From Streptomyces novaecaesareae (GTDB taxonomy: Bacteria > Actinomycetota > Actinomycetes > Streptomycetales > Streptomycetaceae), in assembly GCF_000716875.1 (NCBI RefSeq), contig NZ_JNWQ01000003.1:85166-149165 (forward strand): DNA of 64,000 nucleotides, read 5' to 3'. Each line of letters begins with the position of its first letter. Position 1 is the stretch's first letter. The position numbers were made by a program, and so were the translations under genes. The notes under the pieces are model-generated. The model had not been told where the DNA came from, searched no databases, and worked only from the letters and a program-made list of their open reading frames with translations. This document shows, piece by piece, positions 26,113-34,636 of the stretch.

Positions 26113-26702
26113 CCCTCGCCGCACTCCCGACGGCCGATGGCGGCCTGCTGCTGCGCCCCTTCGAGGAGGCCGACGGGCCGGCCCTGATCGAGATCTACCG
26201 GGACGAGACGCTGCGCCGCTTCACCCGCATCCCGGTGCAGGACGCCGAGCAGGCCGCGAGCTGGCTCGGGCTGCAGCACGAGGGTTGGGCGGCGGGCACC
26301 CGCTACAGCTTCGCCGTCCTGGACGCCGGCGAGCTGGTCGGCAACGTCGTGCTCAAGCGCGGCGTCCGGGGTGGGGTAGCGGGCAGGGAAGCGGGTGGGG
26401 AATCGGGCGGGGAGGCGGCCGAGGTGGGGTACTGGACGGCCGGCCCGGCCCGCGGCCGCGGGGTGGCCCCGCGCGCGGTGGAGGCCCTCACCGCCTGGGC
26501 CTTCGCCACCTTCGCCGAGGACGGCCTGCGCCGGATCGACCTGCTGCACCAGGTGGACAACCCGGCGTCCTGCCGGGTCGCGGAGAAGAGCGGCTACGTC
26601 TTCCAGGAGGTGCTGGCCGCTCTCCCGCCGGAGTTCCCGCTGGACGGCCACCGGCACTCCAGGAAAAGGCTGGACGGATCCGAACGACGCAGGTCAGAGT
26701 AG
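26109..26702 (+). CDS. GNAT N-acetyltransferase (RimJ/RimL type)
   Basis: 197 residues, coupled to the globin gene by ATGA. The fold is GGLLLRPFEEADGPALIEIY, SFAVLDAGELVGNVVLK, then the acetyl-CoA loop region VGYWTAGPARGRGVAPRAVE and LHQVDNPASCRVAEKSGYVF. Between beta-4 and beta-5 sits a Gly/Glu-rich insert (GGVAGREAGGESGGEAAEVG) produced by a short tandem repeat. Substrate (N-terminal amine, ribosomal protein or small amine) unknown. Confidence 0.83.
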   Translation: MTLAALPTADGGLLLRPFEEADGPALIEIYRDETLRRFTRIPVQDAEQAASWLGLQHEGWAAGTRYSFAVLDAGELVGNVVLKRGVRGGVAGREAGGESGGEAAEVGYWTAGPARGRGVAPRAVEALTAWAFATFAEDGLRRIDLLHQVDNPASCRVAEKSGYVFQEVLAALPPEFPLDGHRHSRKRLDGSERRRSE

Positions 26703-26707
26703 GCCGC

Positions 26708-27094
26708 ATGGCTTCTCTGGTACGACATGTGACGATCGATTGCGCCGACCCGCACGCCCTGGCCTCGTTCTGGGCCCAGGTGTTGGAAGGCACGCTGGGT
26801 GAGGACGACAACCCGGGGGACGAGGAGGCGCTGGTGGAGTCCGCCGGGGCCGCGCTGCTGTTCATCCGGGTGCCCGAGGGCAAGTCGGTGAAGAACCGGG
26901 TCCACCTCGACGTGCAGCCGCAGGACCGCAACCGGGACGAGGAGGTGGAGCGCCTGCTCGCCCTGGGCGCCACCGTGGTGGGGGACCACCGCGTCCCGGG
27001 CGGCAAGGGTTGGGTCACCCTGGCGGACCCGGAGGGCAACGAGTTCTGCGTCGAGCGCAGCCATGCCGAGCGCGTCGCCACCGGCGACGCCTGA
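26708..27094 (+). CDS. VOC-family (glyoxalase-like) protein
   Basis: 128 residues, start 5 bp after the GNAT stop. It is a single glyoxalase/bleomycin-resistance fold: VRHVTIDCADPHALASFWAQ, KNRVHLDVQPQDRNRDEEVE, and GWVTLADPEGNEFCVERS at the end. The metal-site residues H (HVTID), H (RVHLDV) and E (NEFCVE) are in place. Probably a small dioxygenase/lyase-like or sequestration protein of unknown ligand. Confidence 0.82.
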   Translation: MASLVRHVTIDCADPHALASFWAQVLEGTLGEDDNPGDEEALVESAGAALLFIRVPEGKSVKNRVHLDVQPQDRNRDEEVERLLALGATVVGDHRVPGGKGWVTLADPEGNEFCVERSHAERVATGDA

Positions 27095-27307
27095 GCGAGT
27101 GCCCCGGTCCGTCCGCCCACCCGCGGCTGCCCGTCCGCCCGTGGCCGCCCGCTCACCCGTGGCCGCCCGCCTGTCCGAGGAGGACGAGCGGGCGGCCGTC
27201 CGGTTCACGCGAGAGGCCGACGCCCCGGGCCGACACGGCGGAACCATCCGATAATCGACCCTGTCTGACGCCATCCCCCCGCACCCGAGCAATCAGGCAG
27301 GTACCCC

Positions 27308-27955
27308 ATGGTCAGCATCGCCGTGATCGGCGCCAACGGCACCATCGGCAGCGCCGTCGTCGCGGAGGCGGCCGCGCGCGGGCACGAGGTCGTCGCCGTG
27401 GTCCGCGACCCGGACCGCTACCGGGGCGGGGCGGCCCTCGTCGAGCGCGCGGACGTGCTGGATCCTGCGGGCGTCGCCCGGGTCGCGGCCGGCCGGGACG
27501 TCCTGGTGAGCGCCGTCGGCGGCGGTGACGGCCCGGGCCACCTGGCGCTGATCGAGCCCGCCGCCCGCTCCCTGGTCGAGGGCCTGCGCGGGCTCGGCGG
27601 CGCCGCGCCCCGGCTGATCGCGGTCGGCGGGGCGGGCAGCCTGGAGACCGCGCCGGGCGTGCGGGTCTGGGACACCCCGGGGCTGCCGGAGCCGGTCCTG
27701 CAGATCATGCACGCGCACGGCGCGGCGCTGGACTACTACCGGATGGTCTCCGACATCCGTTGGACGGTGCTCAGCCCGCCCGCCGAGATCGGCCCGGGGG
27801 AGCGGACCGGCCACTACCGCACCGGCCTGGAGCAGCTGCTCACCGACGCCGAGGGGCGCAGCCGGATCTCGGTGCCGGACTACGCGGTCGCCCTGGTGGA
27901 CGAGGTCGAGCAGCCCGAGCACATCGGCGAGCGCTTCACCTGCTGCTCGCTGTAG
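27308..27955 (+). CDS. NAD(P)H-binding Rossmann protein (NmrA/SDR-a type)
   Basis: 215 residues. It starts VSIAVIGANGTIGSAVVAEA (GxxGxxG), then RGHEVVAVVRDPDRY, LIAVGGAGSLE and WTVLSPPAEIGPGERTGHYR. This matches the atypical SDR family of NAD(P)-binding YwnB/BVR-B-like proteins, involved in flavin or quinone reduction or redox sensing. Monocistronic; the upstream 213 bp is GC-rich low-complexity sequence with no clear promoter. Confidence 0.82.
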   Translation: MVSIAVIGANGTIGSAVVAEAAARGHEVVAVVRDPDRYRGGAALVERADVLDPAGVARVAAGRDVLVSAVGGGDGPGHLALIEPAARSLVEGLRGLGGAAPRLIAVGGAGSLETAPGVRVWDTPGLPEPVLQIMHAHGAALDYYRMVSDIRWTVLSPPAEIGPGERTGHYRTGLEQLLTDAEGRSRISVPDYAVALVDEVEQPEHIGERFTCCSL

Positions 27956-27984
27956 CCCGACCGGTCGCTGTAGCCCGTCCGGGC

Positions 27985-28767
27985 TCAGCCCAGCTGCACG
28001 GAGCGCTTGGCCAGCCCCATCCAGAACCCGTCGATGACGCTGCGCTGGCTGTCCAGGTCGGCCTCGCCGGCGCCGAGGGTGACGAACAGCGGGGCGAAGT
28101 GCTCGGTGCGCGGGTGGGCGAGGCGCCCGGCGGGGGCCTTGTGCTCGAAGTCGAGCAGCGCGTCCAGGTCGTGGGCCTCCAGCGCGCGCCGGCCCCAGTC
28201 GTCGAACTCGGCCATCACCGAGGTGATCCGGCCGTCGCTGCTGAGCGCCCGCAGGTTGTGGGTGAAGAAGCCGCTGCCGACGATCAGCACGCCCTCGTCG
28301 CGCAGCGGGGCGAGCTTGCGGCCGATCTCCAGCAGCCGCTGCGGGTCGAGGGTGGGCAGGGACACCTGCAGCACCGGGATGTCGGCCTCCGGGTACATCT
28401 CCACCAGCGGGACGTAGGCGCCGTGGTCGAGTCCGCGGTCGGGGATGTCCTGGACGGGCGTGCCGGGGGCGCGCAGCAGTTTGCGCACGCGCTCGGCGAG
28501 CTCCGGCGCGCCGGGGGCGGCGTACTGGACCCGGTAGTAGTGCTCGGGGAAGCCCCAGAAGTCGTAGACCAGCGGCACGGTGGTGACGGCGCCGAGGGCG
28601 AGCGGGGCCTCCTCCCAGTGGGCGGAGACCATCAGGACGGCCTTGGGCCGGGGCAGGTCGGCGGACCAGGCGGCCAGTTCGCCCGGCCAGATCGGGTCGT
28701 CGGCGAGCGGCGGAGCGCCGTGCGACAGGTACAGGGCTGGCATGCGCGCGGGGGCCGCGGCGCTCAT
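27985..28767 (-). CDS. DODA-type extradiol aromatic-ring-opening dioxygenase
   Basis: 260 residues; the ATG at 28767 follows GAGGAG. Family motifs are PALYLSHGAPPLADD (metal His), MVSAHWEE (metal His), DHGAYVPLVEMYPEADIPVL (catalytic His) and IVGSGFFTHNLR (metal His). This is the class III 4,5-DOPA dioxygenase/LigB-type ring-cleavage fold (YgiD-like); such enzymes open catechols. It is divergent from a marR gene across two near-identical palindromes, so it is very probably repressed by that MarR protein and induced by a catechol or quinone (inference). Possible parallels are the Bacillus MhqO and CatE dioxygenases. Confidence 0.88.
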   Translation of the reverse strand: MSAAAPARMPALYLSHGAPPLADDPIWPGELAAWSADLPRPKAVLMVSAHWEEAPLALGAVTTVPLVYDFWGFPEHYYRVQYAAPGAPELAERVRKLLRAPGTPVQDIPDRGLDHGAYVPLVEMYPEADIPVLQVSLPTLDPQRLLEIGRKLAPLRDEGVLIVGSGFFTHNLRALSSDGRITSVMAEFDDWGRRALEAHDLDALLDFEHKAPAGRLAHPRTEHFAPLFVTLGAGEADLDSQRSVIDGFWMGLAKRSVQLG

Positions 28768-28800
28768 GGCGTCCTCCTCGGTTTGTCGGTTTCCATAGTA

Positions 28801-28855
28801 GTTCAAATTTGAACCTCTACTCCGATCGACGGTACACCTTCGTTCGAATTTGAAC
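28801..28855. promoter_or_regulatory. Pair of MarR-type operators, dioxygenase/marR intergenic region
   Basis: GTTCAAATTTGAAC (28801-28814, perfect palindrome) and GTTCGAATTTGAAC (28842-28855, one mismatch), 41 bp centre to centre. The same element pair, 39 bp apart, recurs at 54319-54371 upstream of doxX. The position between divergent starts fits autorepression plus control of the dioxygenase. Confidence 0.75.
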
Positions 28856-28876
28856 AACAGGAGTAGGCTGCACACC

Positions 28877-29353
28877 ATGTCCTCATTGAACGAACCCCGC
28901 TGGCTGGACCCGGACGAGATGGCCGCCTGGCGGGGCTTCGTCGTCGCGAGCAACCTGCTCAACCGCCGGCTGGAGCGCCAGCTCAAGGAGGACTCCGGCC
29001 TCTCCCACCAGCAGTACGAGATCCTGGTGCACCTGTCCGCCGCCCCCGGCGACTCGCTGCGGATGACCGAACTCGCCGACAGGCTGATCACCTCCAAGAG
29101 CGGCCTGACCTACCAGGTCACCCAGCTGGAGCGGGCCGGCCTGGTCGCCCGCCGCTCCTGTCCCAGCGACGTGCGCGGCGTCATCGCCGAACTCACCGAC
29201 CAGGGGCGGGAGATGCTGCGCCAGGCCGCGCCCGGGCACGTCGCCCTGGTGCGCGAGCTGCTGATCGACGTCCTCACCCGCGAGCAACTGGCCGTCCTCG
29301 CCGAGGGCCTCGGCCGCGTCAGCGCCCGGCTGCGCCTGGACGAGACCCCGTAA
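28877..29353 (+). CDS. MarR-family repressor
   Basis: 158 residues from ATG 28877; a TTG at 28850 is in frame but lies inside the operator. The MarR winged helix is GLSHQQYEILVHLSAAPGD, MTELADRLITSKSGLTYQVT and QLERAGLVARRSCPSDVRGV (wing), with C-terminal dimer helices. One Cys (RRSC) sits in the wing, and could in principle sense quinones by thiol chemistry as in YodB/MhqR-like regulators, but that is speculation. Divergent from the dioxygenase, with two operators between them. Confidence 0.88.
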   Translation: MSSLNEPRWLDPDEMAAWRGFVVASNLLNRRLERQLKEDSGLSHQQYEILVHLSAAPGDSLRMTELADRLITSKSGLTYQVTQLERAGLVARRSCPSDVRGVIAELTDQGREMLRQAAPGHVALVRELLIDVLTREQLAVLAEGLGRVSARLRLDETP

Positions 29354-29544
29354 GGCCCGTCCCGGTACGCGCGTCCCGGCGCGCCCACCCCGGGAGGGTC
29401 GCAGATTCCGGCTGATCGGCACGTCCGTCATCGTAGTTGCGGATGAATACCGCCTTTCAGCGTCGCAACTGCGAATGCCACCGGGCCCGCTCGGGTAACC
29501 CTCCTCCCGGGCCGCGGCGCAGCGGTCCGGGAGGAGGGAGCACC

Positions 29545-30006
29545 ATGACCCCGGCCAGACCCACCGTCCGGCTGCACGGCCACCTCGACCGGCCCGCCGA
29601 GCTGACCGTCGACCAGTTGCGGGCCCTCCCCGCCCACCGGGTCGAGGTCAGCTTCGACTGCCGGACGGAGGGCGAGCAGCGCCACGGCTACGAGGGCCCG
29701 GCCCTGCTGGACGTGCTGCGCGAGGCGCGGCCGCGGATCGACTTCTCCGGCCGCAAGCAGCGGCTGCGCTTCCTGCTCTCGGTGGCCGGTGCCGACGGCC
29801 ACCGGGCGGTGGTCTCCTGGGCCGAGATCGACCCGGACTTCGGCGGCCAGCGGATCCTGCTGGCCACCAGTATGGACGGTGCCCCGCTGGACGCCGCCGG
29901 CCCGCAGCTCGTCGTCCCCGACGACCACTGCGGCGCCCGCTACGTCAGCGCCGTCACCGACGTGTGGCTCGGCCCCCTCGGCGACTCGGCGCGGCCCGCG
30001 GTGTGA
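29545..30006 (+). CDS. Molybdopterin-oxidoreductase-fold protein (sulfite-oxidase-like domain)
   Basis: 153 residues; the ATG at 29545 is preceded by GGAGGAGGGAG. The order LTVDQLRALPAHRVEVSFDC, HGYEGPALLDVLREARP, VVSWAEIDPDFGGQRILLAT, and RYVSAVTDVWLGPL resembles the stand-alone oxidoreductase molybdopterin-binding domain found in small actinobacterial proteins. A Cys at the usual Mo-ligand position (SFDCRTEGE) is present. It is short, with no dimerisation domain or signal peptide, so it may bind cofactor or another ligand. Function uncertain. Confidence 0.65.
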   Translation: MTPARPTVRLHGHLDRPAELTVDQLRALPAHRVEVSFDCRTEGEQRHGYEGPALLDVLREARPRIDFSGRKQRLRFLLSVAGADGHRAVVSWAEIDPDFGGQRILLATSMDGAPLDAAGPQLVVPDDHCGARYVSAVTDVWLGPLGDSARPAV

Positions 30007-30131
30007 CACCCTCCGCGGCCCACCACGTGACACCCGCCGCGGTGGTTGCCCGGGCGGAGCATCCTCCCTGGTCGCGAGGGGTACGGGCAATGCGGCAAAA
30101 ACGCTCGCCGCGGCCGGGTTTCCGTGCCAAC

Positions 30132-30659
30132 ATGCCCCATATGGGGACGATTCTGCACGGCACCCTGGTGACGCTCCGCCCGGCCACCACCGACGACATC
30201 CCGGCCCTGGCGGCCATCCGCGGCACACCCGAGGTGTTCGCCCGTTGGCGGGGCGGCGACGACCTGCCCGCCGAGGTCGCCAACGACCTGGAATCGCCCG
30301 ACACCGAGACCTTCGCGATCGACGTGGGCGGCCAGGTGGTCGGCGCCATCCAGTGGTACGCCAACAACGACGACGAGTACCGGCACGCCGGGATGGACCT
30401 CTACCTCGACCCGACGGTGCACGGCCTGGGCCTGGGCACCGACGCCGTGCGGACGATGGCCCGGCACCTGGTGCACGACCACCACTACCACCGGCTGGTG
30501 ATCGACCCGGCCGCGGACAACCTCGCCGCGATCCGCTGCTACACCAAGGTCGGCTTCCGGGCCGTCGGCACCATGCGCCAGTACGAGCGCGGTTCGGACG
30601 GCACCTGGCACGACAACGTGCTGATGGATCTGCTCGCGGACGAACTGCTGGACGGCTGA
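30132..30659 (+). CDS. GNAT acetyltransferase, AAC(6')-like
   Basis: 175 residues from ATG 30132, with a second ATG three codons later; no strong Shine-Dalgarno at either. Motifs: LVTLRPATTDDIPALAAIRG, FAIDVGGQVVGAIQWYANND, MDLYLDPTVHGLGLGTDAVR (acetyl-CoA loop) and LVIDPAADNLAAIRCYTKVG. This resembles the AAC(6')-Ib/-II branch of GNATs, which contains both aminoglycoside-modifying and unrelated enzymes. Sequence alone does not justify a resistance claim. Followed by three tandem GGCTGAC units. Confidence 0.8.
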   Translation: MPHMGTILHGTLVTLRPATTDDIPALAAIRGTPEVFARWRGGDDLPAEVANDLESPDTETFAIDVGGQVVGAIQWYANNDDEYRHAGMDLYLDPTVHGLGLGTDAVRTMARHLVHDHHYHRLVIDPAADNLAAIRCYTKVGFRAVGTMRQYERGSDGTWHDNVLMDLLADELLDG

Positions 30660-30720
30660 CGGCTGACGGCTGACGGCGGTTCGCGCGGCCCTCGGCGCAG
30701 AGGCGACGGCGGTGCAAGGG

Positions 30721-30767
30721 TGTACAGACATCTTGTCGTCCACCCGCCCCGACCTGTACAGACATCT
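30721..30767 (+). promoter_or_regulatory. 13-bp direct repeat upstream of the sphingomyelinase-like gene
   Basis: TGTACAGACATCT at 30721-30733 and again at 30755-30767, 34 bp period, ~150 bp upstream of the secreted phosphodiesterase start. The spacing (about three helical turns) suggests tandem binding of a regulator. The motif does not match the GTTCACC PHO-box pattern. Confidence 0.4.
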
Positions 30768-30912
30768 CACGGTCACATGATCGGTCGGAACTGCTCTCCT
30801 GGCGTTCTTCCCCCCGTACCGGGCGGTAGCTAACGTTCGTCCGCCAATCCCGGCCGCCGGCCACCCCGGCGCCGGGCCCCGCAGGGTAGACGAATTCCCC
30901 AGGAGAACGCCC

Positions 30913-31950
30913 ATGCTCTCGCGTCGCACGGCCACCGCCCTCACCTCGGCGGCCGCCGCCGCTCTGCTGCTCGGCGGCACCGCCCCGGCCGCCACCGCCG
31001 GCACCCCGGCGGGCCCCACCACGCTGTCCGTCTTCGCGTTCAACGTCGACCTCGGCACCGCCGTGGTCGACAGCACCCAGAACGAGCAGGCCGCCCGGCG
31101 CACCCCGGTGATCGAGCAGATCGTCCGTCAGCACAACGCCGATGTCGTCGTCCTGGACGAGCAGTTCAACAACAGCTCGACCGCCGACATCAACAGCAAG
31201 CTCGCCGACCTCTACCCGTACCGCACCCCGGTGGTCGGCGGCACCTGCTCCGGCGGCGGCTGGACGGGCATCAGCGGCAACTGCTCCAGCTCGTGGTTCG
31301 TCATCAACGGCGGCACGATGATCCTCTCCAAGTACCCGATCACCGCCCAGTACGCCCACGTGTTCGCCAACTCCACCTACGGCACCTGGGACTACCACGC
31401 CAACAAGGGCGCGGCGCTGGTGAAGGTGACCAAGAACGGCAGCACCGCCTGGGTGGTCGGCACCCACCTGCAGGCCGACGAGTCGGACGTCTCGACCGAC
31501 ACCACCCAGTCCACCCGGCTCGGCCAGCTCGCCGAGATCCGCGCCTGGGTGGACGGGATCGTCGGCAGCGGCGCTCCGGTGCTGATCGGCGGCGACCTCA
31601 ACGTCGAGTACGTCCACGGGCAGGCCCGCGGCGACTACGCCAACGCGCAGAACGCGGTGAACGGCGTGCTCGGCACCCCGGCCACCGACCCGAGCCAGAG
31701 CCTGGCCACCATGGACTGCTCGGTCTCCGCCTGGTGCCAGTACATGGCGGGCGTCGAGACCTTCCCCAAGGACTACCGGGACGACCTCGACTACATCGGC
31801 TACCTCAACGCCCCGGGCCGCCCGGCGCCGACCGCGATGTCCGACGTCAAGGTCGACTTCGACCCGCAGGCGGGCTGGGCACCGGGACAGCTCGACACCA
31901 ACGCGCCCAGCGACCACTACCCGGTCGAGGCCACGTTCCAGCTGGGCTGA
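30913..31950 (+). CDS. Secreted sphingomyelinase-C-like phosphodiesterase
   Basis: 345 residues; the ATG follows AGGAG. A Sec signal peptide (LTSAAAAALLLGGTAPAATA) precedes an endonuclease/exonuclease/phosphatase fold: VFAFNVDLG, VVVLDEQFNN, WVVGTHLQADE, GGDLNVEYVHG and the final SDHYPVEATFQLG, which hold the expected Asn, Glu, Asp-Asn and Asp-His metal and catalytic residues. DDLDYIGYL resembles bacterial neutral sphingomyelinases. It probably hydrolyses extracellular phospholipids or sphingolipids; a DNase-like role is less likely. Confidence 0.83.
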   Translation: MLSRRTATALTSAAAAALLLGGTAPAATAGTPAGPTTLSVFAFNVDLGTAVVDSTQNEQAARRTPVIEQIVRQHNADVVVLDEQFNNSSTADINSKLADLYPYRTPVVGGTCSGGGWTGISGNCSSSWFVINGGTMILSKYPITAQYAHVFANSTYGTWDYHANKGAALVKVTKNGSTAWVVGTHLQADESDVSTDTTQSTRLGQLAEIRAWVDGIVGSGAPVLIGGDLNVEYVHGQARGDYANAQNAVNGVLGTPATDPSQSLATMDCSVSAWCQYMAGVETFPKDYRDDLDYIGYLNAPGRPAPTAMSDVKVDFDPQAGWAPGQLDTNAPSDHYPVEATFQLG

Positions 31951-31973
31951 CGCCCGGCGGCGCCGGGCTGGTG

Positions 31974-33038
31974 TCAGCCCAGGGCCGGCCGGCCCTGGGC
32001 TGCCCGGTCCGGGCTCGGCCGGTCCGGCGCCGGGCAGCCGCAGGAGCGCCGGACGACCAGCCGGGTCGGGAAGGTCCGGGTGCCGGCGGCGCGGAGCTCG
32101 GCCCCGCCGAGCACGAGCTCCAGCGCGGCGTGGGCCATCTCGTCCTGCGCGGTGGTGACGGTGGTCAGCGCCGGCCCGGCGATCACCGCCTCGGCGATGT
32201 CGTCGAAACCGGCCACCGCGAGGTCCTCCGGCACCCGGATCCCCAGGTCGTCGGCGGCCCGCAGCAGACCGATCGCCTGGTCGTCCGTCGCACAGAACAC
32301 GGCGGCGGGCCGGTCCGGCCGGGCGAGCAGGGCGAGCGCCGCGGCGTGCGCCCGGACGCGGTCGAACGGCGCCGGGGTGAGCCGCCCCTCGGTGGGCAGC
32401 CCGGCCTCCTCCAGCGCGGCGAGCCAGCCCGCCGTCCGGGCGGTCACCGGGTCGTGCGGGCTGAGCGCGAAGGTGCCGCCGAAGCAGTGCACCCCGGCGT
32501 GCCCGTGGCCGAGCAGGTGGCCGACCACCTCGCGGGCGCCGCCCTCGTCGTCGGCCACCACGGAGACGCCGTTGGCGCTCTCCGCGCGGTGGTGCAGCAG
32601 CACGACCGGGGTGCCGTCGGCCACGTCGAAGCCGGTCAGCCCGGGGGTGGCCGGGTCCTGGGTGACCAGGATCAGGCCGTCCACCTGCATCCCGAGGAAG
32701 GCGCGGATGTAGTGCGCCTCGCGCTCGTCGGCGTAGTCGGAGTTGCCGATCAGCAGCAGCCGGCCGTGGTCGGCGGCGGCCTGCTCGACGGCGTGGGCGA
32801 GCCCGGCGAAGAACGGCTGGCGGGCGTCCGGCACGACCATCCCGAGCAGGTTGGTCCGCCGCCGCGCCATCGCCTGGGCGACCCGGTTGGGGCGGTAGCC
32901 GAGCTCCTCGACGGCCGCGAGCACCCGCGCCCGGGTCGCCGGCGCTACCGGCCGCGGGCCGTCGTTGATCACATAACTCACGACCGCTGTGGACGTCCCC
33001 GCGGCCCGCGCCACATCGTCCCTCGTCACCCTCGCCAT
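31974..33038 (-). CDS. LacI-family transcriptional regulator
   Basis: 354 residues. The N-terminal LacI helix-turn-helix is [20 protein letters not shown] then [20 protein letters not shown], with hinge [17 protein letters not shown]. The periplasmic-binding-protein-like domain ([40 protein letters not shown]) senses an unknown, probably sugar, effector. The tail [18 protein letters not shown] is unusually Cys/Pro-rich. No sugar genes adjoin it, so its targets may be remote. Confidence 0.87.
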   Translation of the reverse strand: MARVTRDDVARAAGTSTAVVSYVINDGPRPVAPATRARVLAAVEELGYRPNRVAQAMARRRTNLLGMVVPDARQPFFAGLAHAVEQAAADHGRLLLIGNSDYADEREAHYIRAFLGMQVDGLILVTQDPATPGLTGFDVADGTPVVLLHHRAESANGVSVVADDEGGAREVVGHLLGHGHAGVHCFGGTFALSPHDPVTARTAGWLAALEEAGLPTEGRLTPAPFDRVRAHAAALALLARPDRPAAVFCATDDQAIGLLRAADDLGIRVPEDLAVAGFDDIAEAVIAGPALTTVTTAQDEMAHAALELVLGGAELRAAGTRTFPTRLVVRRSCGCPAPDRPSPDRAAQGRPALG

Positions 33039-33202
33039 GACCGTTGAGCCTACACAGCGCCCCTGACACCGCCGACCAGCGCGTTTTCCGGCCGACGGGC
33101 GGGCCCCGATCGGCCGTCTGCGGTTGCGGGGCGGGCGGCGCCGCGCGGAGGGTGGCGGAACGGGCGGCCGCCGTCGCCGCCGCCGACCGTGGGAGCAGGT
33201 CG

Positions 33203-34156
33203 ATGAGCACGCCGCCGCACCGCCGGGCCACCCGGCCGCCGCGCCCGACGGCCCGGCCACGGGTGCGCCTCCGCGCCCGGGCGCGGGTCGGCAGCGCCAC
33301 CCGGCCGAAGGTCCGGCTCTGGAGCGCGTACGCCGTGGCGGTGGCGATCGTGCTGTCCGTCGTCGCCGGGCTGCTGCTCTACCTCGACGAACGCTCCAGC
33401 CGCAGCCACGCCCAGATCGTCGGGACCGCCCCCGGCCCGGACTTCCTGGAGGTGCACGTGCTGCTCCAGCGGGTGGACGCGGCCGCGCAGACGCTCACCG
33501 CGAAGGTCCTGCTCCTGCCGCACGGTGGCGCCCTGCAGGAGGCCGACAACCCGCTGGTGCCGGCCCGGGACGTCGTGCTGGAGACCACCTCGCTGGAGCA
33601 GACCTCGATCAGGTACCCGGCGGGGCAGCAGATCGCCTCCAGCACGGTGACGTTCAACCTGCTCGACGGGCGGATCACCGACTACCCCTTCGACCGCTAC
33701 CACACGCTGATCGGCTTCCAGGCCACCATCGGCGGGCAGCCCGCGGCGGTGGTGATCGCGGTCGAGGAGGCCGACCCGTTCTTCGTCTTCAAACAGAACG
33801 CCAAGGTGAGCGAGGGCGGCGCCGTCGCGGTCACCGAGCGGATCAGCCGCTCGCGCAGCACCTTCATCCTGGCCTGGTTCATGATGGCGGCGATGTGGGC
33901 GCTGGCGCTGTCCGTCCTGGTCGCGGCCTGGCTGATCGTCCGGCAGCGGCGCGGGATCATCTGGCCCGCCCTCGGCTGGATGGCGGCCACGCTGTTCGCG
34001 CTGGTCGGCATGCGCAACGCCGCGCCCGGCAGCCCGCCGATCGGTTCGCTGCTGGACTACGCGGCGTTCTTCTGGGCGGAGCTGCTGGTCGCGGTCGGCC
34101 TGACCATGGTCGTGGTGCGCGGCGCCCGGGTGGAGGGCGGGCACGGGCCTCAGTAG
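33203..34156 (+). CDS. DUF4436 membrane protein
   Basis: 317 residues. A basic Arg-rich cytoplasmic N-tail is followed by TM1 ([20 protein letters not shown]), an external domain (~70-215; LLEV-type beta strands, [20 protein letters not shown]) and three to four TM segments near the C-terminus ([39 protein letters not shown]). It matches the actinobacterial DUF4436 family, whose function is unknown. Its stop overlaps the 3' end of the truncated rpiR-like gene on the other strand. Confidence 0.75.
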   Translation: MSTPPHRRATRPPRPTARPRVRLRARARVGSATRPKVRLWSAYAVAVAIVLSVVAGLLLYLDERSSRSHAQIVGTAPGPDFLEVHVLLQRVDAAAQTLTAKVLLLPHGGALQEADNPLVPARDVVLETTSLEQTSIRYPAGQQIASSTVTFNLLDGRITDYPFDRYHTLIGFQATIGGQPAAVVIAVEEADPFFVFKQNAKVSEGGAVAVTERISRSRSTFILAWFMMAAMWALALSVLVAAWLIVRQRRGIIWPALGWMAATLFALVGMRNAAPGSPPIGSLLDYAAFFWAELLVAVGLTMVVVRGARVEGGHGPQ

Positions 34157-34299
34157 GCGTGGTCCGCGCAGATGTCCGCCGAGAGGGCGAGGGCCTGCTC
34201 GGCGGGGCGCCCGCGCAGCGCCAGCAGGGTCTGGATGAGCGCGTCCACGACGGCCAGGTGGGCGAGCCGGCTGGCTGTCGTCTCCAGGCCGAAGGGCCA
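34150..34299 (-). pseudogene. RpiR/SIS-domain regulator, C-terminal stump
   Basis: The last ~48 codons read FGLETTASRLAHLAVVDALI and [14 protein letters not shown], as in the end of the SIS domain of MurR/RpiR-family regulators. Upstream (higher coordinates) the sequence changes at ~34300 to IS-related DNA, so the DNA-binding domain is missing. A convergent overlap with DUF4436 preserved the stop. Confidence 0.6.
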
Positions 34300-34328
34300 T
34301 TGTCAGTGGTGCCCTATAGCTTGGCCCC

Positions 34329-34541
34329 GTGCACCTGAGGTACTCGTACCGCCTTTACCCAACGGCGGGTCAGCGCGCTCTGCTGGCCCGGACGTTCGGT
34401 TGTGCTCGGGTGGTGTACAACGACGCTCTTGCCGCACGGAAGGAGGCCCGGAAAGCCGGGCTTCCCTACCCCAAGAGCACTGATCTGCAGAAGCTGGTGA
34501 TCACGTCCGCGAAGAGGACGGCCGAACGGGCGTGGCTCGCC
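34329..34541 (+). pseudogene. tnpB: tnpB N-terminal fragment (IS200/IS605 family)
   Basis: From a GTG: HLRYSYRLYPTAGQRALLAR then TFGCARVVYNDALAARKEAR, YPKSTDLQKLVITSAKRTAERAWL split at ~34541. This is the conserved N-terminal domain (~70 residues) of TnpB. The wedge and RuvC parts are absent. The preceding GTGGTGCCCTATAGCTTGGC may be part of the element's left end. It covers a different part of the protein from the relic at 10412-11105. Confidence 0.82.
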
Positions 34542-34544
34542 TCG

Positions 34545-34636
34545 GTCGGTTCCGGGAGCGCCTCGGCCGGCTGCGGCTGACCGCCGGCGTCACCGTCCTG
34601 GCCGGAATCGCGGTGCTGGAACTCGCCCGCCCCTAG
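34545..34636 (+). pseudogene. 3' stump of an unidentified membrane protein gene
   Basis: After the tnpB break the plus strand reads GRFRERLGRLRLTAGVTVLA then GIAVLELARP and stop, a basic stretch followed by one hydrophobic segment. It looks like a protein C-terminus whose 5' part was removed with the insertion. Family unknown. Confidence 0.35.

Noticed and set aside
27095-27307. Short open frames in the repeat-rich gap before the NAD(P)-binding gene
   Set aside because: Composed of CCCGTGGCCGCCCG-type repeats, no ribosome-binding site, no protein family.
30132-30659. Aminoglycoside resistance gene
   Set aside because: The GNAT resembles the AAC(6') branch, but the same fold serves many substrates and no resistance context is present.
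29428-33300. A 1290-codon minus-strand open frame
   Set aside because: It runs antisense or out of frame through five well-supported genes (moco-domain, GNAT, phosphodiesterase, LacI, DUF4436) and has the Arg/Gly/Pro composition of a GC-rich shadow frame.
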